Positions 59,975 to 64,000 of a DNA stretch of 64,000 nt are shown piece by piece (positions within the stretch are counted from its first letter, which is position 1; the number at the start of each line of letters is the position of its first letter). The DNA is from CALDTK01 sp045110575 (GTDB taxonomy: Bacteria > Bacteroidota > Bacteroidia > Chitinophagales > Saprospiraceae). The position numbers and the translations under genes are program-made. A model generated the notes under the pieces. The model saw only the letters and a list, made by a program, of their open reading frames with translations, was not told the DNA's origin and ran no database searches. The DNA is taken from positions 44,041-108,040 of the forward strand of contig JBGCGF010000025.1 of NCBI GenBank assembly GCA_045110575.1, read 5' to 3'.

Positions 59975-60535
59975 ATGACAAAGGAACGAAAACGATTCAG
60001 TGCATCCGAGCTTTCGAAAAGTTTACTTTTCAAAACACTCAGCTATCGAGCAGCAGGCTTTTTAGGAAAACCGACGCTGCTTTTCAAGGTGGCCCAAAAA
60101 GCAATGAATAAGGCCGATAAGGAAGATAGCTTTAAATCCATAGCAACAGGCGCATTCGCGAGTTTAATAACCTTGGTTGCTCTCGTCAAAGCCTACGCAA
60201 ATGGCAGCTATAGAGGTGTGAGCACGCAAAACATGGTTTTGGTCGTAGCAGCTATCCTTTACTTCATTTTACCGATTGACCTCGTACCGGACTTCATTCC
60301 AATGCTCGGTTGGCTCGATGACATCACGATTATGGGTTGGGTCATCAAAACCCTTGGTGATGAGCTCTCTAAGTTCGAAGAACTCAAAGAAACGCAAGGA
60401 TTGACGTTCCTCGAGCGCACGTATGTAGACCTATATGAAGAGGCGAAAACGGTCGATATCCCCGGTCGCTCTGGAATGACGAAGTCTGAATTGGCCACAG
60501 CCTTGCGCAACTACTACAAGGCAGGACTTAACTAG
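59975..60535 (+). CDS. YkvA-like DUF1232 membrane protein
   Basis: The 186-residue protein contains the DUF1232 signature ILYFILPIDLVPDFIPMLGWLDDITIMGWVIK in its middle third, with an N-terminal hydrophobic stretch (ATGAFASLITLVALVKAYA). The conserved DLVPDFIP turn is intact. The family is widespread and uncharacterised. It is divergent from the OmpA-like gene and ends at a terminator shared with convergent etfA. Confidence 0.88.
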   Translation: MTKERKRFSASELSKSLLFKTLSYRAAGFLGKPTLLFKVAQKAMNKADKEDSFKSIATGAFASLITLVALVKAYANGSYRGVSTQNMVLVVAAILYFILPIDLVPDFIPMLGWLDDITIMGWVIKTLGDELSKFEELKETQGLTFLERTYVDLYEEAKTVDIPGRSGMTKSELATALRNYYKAGLN

Positions 60536-60566
60536 ACAACCTCTTGCAGACTCAGACTCAAAACAG

Positions 60567-60601
60567 AAAAGCCCAGCGTGATCACTCACGCTGGGCTTTT
60601 T
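60567..60601. terminator. Bidirectional terminator between the DUF1232 gene and etfA
   Basis: AAAAGCCCAGCGTG / CACGCTGGGCTTTTT with a short loop, flanked by A and T runs. Confidence 0.9.
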
Positions 60602-60635
60602 CAATATTGACTTAACAACTCAGAGCAACTTGCTC

Positions 60636-61595
60636 TTAGTTCTGCGTTTGATACTTTTCAATCGCTGCGGTAAGCTTCGGTACGACATCAAATAAGTCAC
60701 CTACTACTCCGTAGTCAGCAGCCTTGAAGAAAGGTGCTTCGGGATCTTTGTTGATGACGACGATAACCTTCGAGCTGTTGACACCTGCGAGGTGCTGAAT
60801 CGCTCCAGAAATACCGATCGCGATGTAGAGATTCGGAAGAATAGCAACACCTGTCTGTCCGACGTGCTCGTGGTGAGGGCGCCAGCCTGCGTCTGCAACC
60901 GGACGGCTACAAGCTGTTGTTGCATGAAGTACATCAGCAAGTTGCTCGATGATTCCCCAGTTGCCTGGATCTTTCACACCGCGACCTGCACTTACTACGA
61001 GTTCAGCTTCTGGTAGAGGAGTGATTCCTTCTACACGCTCAACTGACTTCACGCGAACCTTAGCCGCAGGAAGAGTGTATGAAACAGCCTCAACTGTCGC
61101 ATCACCACCATTATTCTCTGGTGGAAGCGAGTTGCCCATTAGGCTAATAACTGCTACCGGAGACGAAACAGCTACTTGAGCGAAGGCTTTACCAGAGAAT
61201 ACTGGCTTACCAAACGTCATGCTTCCTGCAGATCCTGAAGGCAAAGCATTGACACCAGGAACAGTGCCCGCATCAAGCTTAACGCCTACGCGTCCAAGGA
61301 TAGACTTACCTGTGCTGGTGTGACTCATCACAACCAATGAAGCACCGGTTTGCTTTGCTGCTTCAGCAACAGCTGTCGCATACACTTGAGAATCGAACGC
61401 ATCAACGCCTGCGACCTGAAGTACTTTACTTGCACCGTAGTTGCCAAGTTGAGCTGCATTATCAGCATCTCCAATCACAAGTGCGATACACTCAGTGCCT
61501 AAAGAAGCTGCGGCTTTTGCGCCGTAGGTAACCGCTTCGAATGCGGCTTTTTTAAACGAATTTTTCGCGGTTTCCGCGAATACTAAAACTGCCAT
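60636..61595 (-). CDS. etfA: Electron transfer flavoprotein alpha subunit
   Basis: With EtfB it forms the FAD heterodimer that carries electrons from acyl-CoA dehydrogenases to the quinone pool. The 319 residues are full length. The C-terminal FAD domain is clear: ELVVSAGRGVKDPGNW, then PVADAGWRPHHEHVGQTG and LYIAIGISGAIQHLAGVNSSKVIVVINKDPEAPFF. It is downstream of etfB, 57 bp apart, same strand. Confidence 0.97.
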   Translation of the reverse strand: MAVLVFAETAKNSFKKAAFEAVTYGAKAAASLGTECIALVIGDADNAAQLGNYGASKVLQVAGVDAFDSQVYATAVAEAAKQTGASLVVMSHTSTGKSILGRVGVKLDAGTVPGVNALPSGSAGSMTFGKPVFSGKAFAQVAVSSPVAVISLMGNSLPPENNGGDATVEAVSYTLPAAKVRVKSVERVEGITPLPEAELVVSAGRGVKDPGNWGIIEQLADVLHATTACSRPVADAGWRPHHEHVGQTGVAILPNLYIAIGISGAIQHLAGVNSSKVIVVINKDPEAPFFKAADYGVVGDLFDVVPKLTAAIEKYQTQN

Positions 61596-61652
61596 GAGGC
61601 CCTATTTTTTTATTGATAGAAAGGATTGACTCAGTGAATTCAAGGGATTAAC

Positions 61653-62393
61653 CTAGATCACTTTTGCCTCCTCGTGGAGCAGACGAACGAGTTCGTCCAT
61701 GTTATCAGGATCGACCAAGGTCACTGATCCTTTGGCAGCAGGAAGCATGTAGCTCTGAACAGCAACGTGTCCTGAACCAGCACTAGCTGCAACTACTTCT
61801 AGCGGCTTACGCTTGGCCATCATGATGCCACGCATGTTTGGAATACGCTGCTCGGCCATTCCTTTTGCTGCACTTACGACTGCAGGTAGATCTACGTCAA
61901 GCAGCTCTACTCCACCCTCGATGTCACGCTTGATGCTTGCTGTCGTTCCAGCAACCTCCATGTGACTTGCATAGGAAACGTAAGGCTGATTAAGCATCTC
62001 TGCGATCATCGCTCCTAATTCAGAACCGTTGTAATCGATCGTTTCCTTACCTGTTAGGATAAGATCGTAGCCTTTGTCCTTCGCGTAATTCGCGATCTCT
62101 TGAGCTACGACGTGAGCGCTTGTTGCCTCAGCATCAACACGTACGGCCTTGTCTGCTCCGATCGCGAGTCCCTTACGGATAATCGCGTCGTTTGTAGCTG
62201 GACCGACGTTGATCACTGTCGTCTCGCCTTTGCCGCCCTCAGTAAGTTCTACTGCGCGTACAAGTGCGTACCACTCATCGTAAGGGTTCATAATGAACTG
62301 CACGCCGTTAGTATCGAAGGCAGTATTGTTATCAGTGAAGCTGATCTTCGCTGTAGTATCTGGCACCTTTGAGATGCAAACCAGTATTTTCAT
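61653..62393 (-). CDS. etfB: Electron transfer flavoprotein beta subunit
   Basis: The partner of EtfA, 246 residues from the ATG at 62393 (MKILVCISKVPDTTAKISF). Family motifs: NPYDEWYALVRAVEL, ILTGKETIDYNGSELGAMIAEML and the C-terminal AKGMAEQRIPNMRGIMMAKRKPLEV. It binds AMP and shuttles electrons from fatty-acid or amino-acid dehydrogenases. It is first in the etfBA operon. The frame extending to 62447 is not used. Confidence 0.97.
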   Translation of the reverse strand: MKILVCISKVPDTTAKISFTDNNTAFDTNGVQFIMNPYDEWYALVRAVELTEGGKGETTVINVGPATNDAIIRKGLAIGADKAVRVDAEATSAHVVAQEIANYAKDKGYDLILTGKETIDYNGSELGAMIAEMLNQPYVSYASHMEVAGTTASIKRDIEGGVELLDVDLPAVVSAAKGMAEQRIPNMRGIMMAKRKPLEVVAASAGSGHVAVQSYMLPAAKGSVTLVDPDNMDELVRLLHEEAKVI

Positions 62394-62582
62394 GCTTGGC
62401 TTTAAATGATTAGGAGTTGCAAAAACGTTTAAGCTTTCGCGCTGCAAATATAGTCGCAGAAGTACCCGATTGCTGACACATTAGCGAATTTTCGCTAGAC
62501 GAGCTTCCATTGTATAAATGCGCGAACACTGAACTTGGTTTTCAAGTAAGTACAGATAGTATTTATGGACATTTATCACTCC

Positions 62583-62596
62583 ACTTTCGTCAAAAC
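62583..62596 (-). repeat. Mini-hairpin motif, AC/GT-stem variant
   Basis: GTTTTGACGAAAGT: both stem pairs remain possible (AC-GAAA-GT) although two bases changed. It lies in the 62448-62686 spacer, which holds no other feature seen. Confidence 0.5.
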
Positions 62597-62686
62597 CTAT
62601 CCTGTTCTTGATAAAAACTTGGTAGTGTGATGATTCAATGACCGATTGCTACGCTTAGTTAGACTATTTCTAGATAGCTTTGTAGC

Positions 62687-62959
62687 ATGGAGACAGAACT
62701 CCCAAAACCACAAGGACCTTGTGCTGCCGTTGAGATAAACGCCCTTGAACTCGATCGTCGGGAAAAGGGAGTTGTTTGCGGCTTCGCAGATGATTGCTTC
62801 GCACGCAAATACCTCAGCATGGGCATCCTTCCAGGAAGCCGTGTTGAGCTTGTACGTAAAGCCCCTGTTGGTCAAACCTGTTATTTCAAAATTGACGGTC
62901 GCTCACTAGCCGTTAGAAAAAAAGAAGCCGCTTGCCTGCTGCTCCATCGAGTGGACTAA
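62687..62959 (+). CDS. feoA: Ferrous iron transport protein FeoA
   Basis: The 90-residue cytosolic SH3-like protein supports FeoB in ferrous iron import. Motifs: CFARKYLSMGILPGSRVELVRKAPVG and KIDGRSLAVRKKEAACLL. It ends a few bases before, or inside, the start of feoB on the same strand, so they form the usual feoAB operon. Confidence 0.93.
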   Translation: METELPKPQGPCAAVEINALELDRREKGVVCGFADDCFARKYLSMGILPGSRVELVRKAPVGQTCYFKIDGRSLAVRKKEAACLLLHRVD

Positions 62960-62997
62960 CGTCGTCAGCGACTAGTTCTACCAAAAAGTCTACAAAA

Positions 62998-64000
62998 TTG
63001 ACCACTAATCTCGCATTGGTTGGCAACCCGAACTGTGGCAAGTCCACACTCTTCAACGTGCTCACCGGCCTGCGACAACGTACAGGCAACTTCCCCGGCG
63101 TTACGGTAGAACAAAAAACAGGAACAGCCACTTTCGGCGATCACCTCGTTGAACTTGTTGACCTGCCCGGTACCTACTCCCTACACCCATCATCTCTAGA
63201 TGAACGGGTCGTATTGGATTCACTCCTTGGATTCTATCCAGCCGGAACACCTGATGCAGTCCTATATGTAGCAGATGCTAATAAGCTCGACAAACACCTT
63301 CTTCTATTGACGCAAGTCATGGACTTGGGCATCCCCGTGGTTTTAGCACTTAACCTCATTGACGAACTCCATAAAAGTGAAACGACGCTAGATTTTGATG
63401 ATCTCAGTAAATCACTCGGAGTCCCTGTTGTCGGTATCTCTGCCCGAACCGGTGAAGGCATAGAGCATCTCAAACAGGCTGTGGCAGAGCTACTTGAAAC
63501 GAGAGCTCTACCTACCCAAAATTTCTACTCCTTCTCTTCAGATGAGAAGCTATTGTCGGACAATCTCGCTGTGAGTATGCCCGATCATCTTCCTTATGCA
63601 AGGTTGCTCGTCGCACACCACGGTGAAGACGCACGTGTACCTGCCGGTATTCGAATTGCTCGTGCTGCTGCTGTTGATGTTCCTGAGTTTGACACCATGC
63701 GCTGGCAAGTGCGTGAAACGATGCAACGTTTCGATCGCTTTTTGCCTACGCTTCGCGCTGCTCGCAAAACAGATGAAGAAGAAACGATGTCGGATAAAAT
63801 CGACAGAGTTGTTACTCATCCTGTTGCTGGACCGATAATTTTCTTCGCGGTTCTCTTCCTAGTCTTTCAAGCAATCTTCACCTGGTCGAGTTGGCCAACA
63901 GAGATGATTGAGACCTCTTTCGCATTCCTAGGGGATACGGTAAGGGATGTTTTGCCGAAAGGCTACTTGGCTGATTTCATTGTCGATGGAATCCTAGCCG
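62998..64000 (+). CDS. feoB: Ferrous iron transport GTPase FeoB (N-terminal part, cut by the window edge)
   Basis: FeoB imports Fe(II) through the inner membrane, gated by its GTPase domain. The visible 334 codons hold G1 LVGNPNCGKSTLFNVLTG, G2 QRTGNFPGVTVEQK, G3 DLPGTYSLHP, G4 NLID and G5-like SARTGEG, then a helical linker and the first transmembrane helices (PVAGPIIFFAVLFLVFQ). The gene runs past 64000. There is no ATG upstream of the G1 motif: TTG at 62998 (MTTNLALVG) puts it at the usual distance, and TTG at 62932 would overlap feoA. Confidence 0.94.
   Translation, partial: MTTNLALVGNPNCGKSTLFNVLTGLRQRTGNFPGVTVEQKTGTATFGDHLVELVDLPGTYSLHPSSLDERVVLDSLLGFYPAGTPDAVLYVADANKLDKHLLLLTQVMDLGIPVVLALNLIDELHKSETTLDFDDLSKSLGVPVVGISARTGEGIEHLKQAVAELLETRALPTQNFYSFSSDEKLLSDNLAVSMPDHLPYARLLVAHHGEDARVPAGIRIARAAAVDVPEFDTMRWQVRETMQRFDRFLPTLRAARKTDEEETMSDKIDRVVTHPVAGPIIFFAVLFLVFQAIFTWSSWPTEMIETSFAFLGDTVRDVLPKGYLADFIVDGILA
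63949..63962 (+). repeat. Mini-hairpin motif, CC/GG-stem variant
   Basis: GTTTTGCCGAAAGG followed by C (GCC-GAAA-GGC); read as VLPKG in feoB. Confidence 0.65.

Overview
The window looks like a chromosomal segment of a Bacteroidota bacterium, most likely in or near Saprospiria (Lewinella-like); the lineage below phylum is inference. Four things point there. Secreted proteins carry type IX secretion (T9SS) C-terminal sorting domains. Promoters fit the Bacteroidota pattern (-33 TTTG, -7 TAnnTTTG), and starts lack Shine-Dalgarno sequences. There is a tRNA-Arg, rpmB, rpmG, DUF4295, ftsY cluster. Many small families are Bacteroidota-restricted (DUF3467, DUF2452, DUF1573, DUF1684, DUF6794-like). No rRNA, prophage, insertion sequence or CRISPR array was found.

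Layout. 0-8.7 kb: a membrane-anchored hypothetical gene, an A-type Fe-S carrier, icd, a repeat-rich spacer, ruvB, a palindromic repeat element, a DUF3467 gene and topA. 8.9-21.9 kb: a very large FG-GAP/ASPIC lipoprotein, fabH, a TonB-receptor-like barrel, a VWA protein, a T9SS-secreted vanadium-haloperoxidase-like protein and ornithine aminotransferase. 22.4-28.9 kb: a tandem segmental duplication of a two-gene surface module (T9SS beta-helix protein plus lipoprotein), with truncated pieces of both neighbouring genes at the junction. 28.8-41.5 kb: LptF/G permease, MscS channel, TPR protein, dapF, HtrA protease, acyl-CoA carboxylase beta subunit, CBS protein, EI24 protein, fused trehalose synthase/phosphatase and a hypothetical gene. 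41.6-49.5 kb: S16 with an unusual tail, a TonB receptor, rpe, an exonuclease, a coiled-coil protein, DUF2452 and DUF1573 genes. 49.5-64 kb: signal peptidase I, a NYN/cold-shock-like protein with a structured leader, a DUF1684 lipid-free secreted protein, a double subtilase, the ribosomal protein cluster, ftsY, envelope proteins, etfBA, and feoA with the start of feoB, which runs off the right edge.

The strongest unexplained signal is a dispersed 14-bp motif, GTTTTRGCGAAAGC. I count 13 exact copies and about 17 patterned variants, on both strands, inside and between genes. It is read in several codon phases in unrelated proteins. Its variants keep a 2-3 bp stem closed by a GNRA-type loop (GAAA, GGAA, GCAA), including apparent compensatory stem changes (GC/GC to CC/GG or AC/GT). 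The core GCGNAAGC is the known ultra-stable DNA mini-hairpin sequence. The density resembles that of DNA uptake or Chi-like genome signatures. A second candidate system is the duplicated surface module: near-identical flanks surround diverged centres, and a TTCC/GGAA tetranucleotide tract puts the second lipoprotein copy out of frame, as expected of phase variation or a silent cassette.

Most of the remaining genes are housekeeping (TCA cycle, DNA repair and topology, lipid, lysine/peptidoglycan, trehalose, translation, secretion, iron uptake) on an envelope-rich background.
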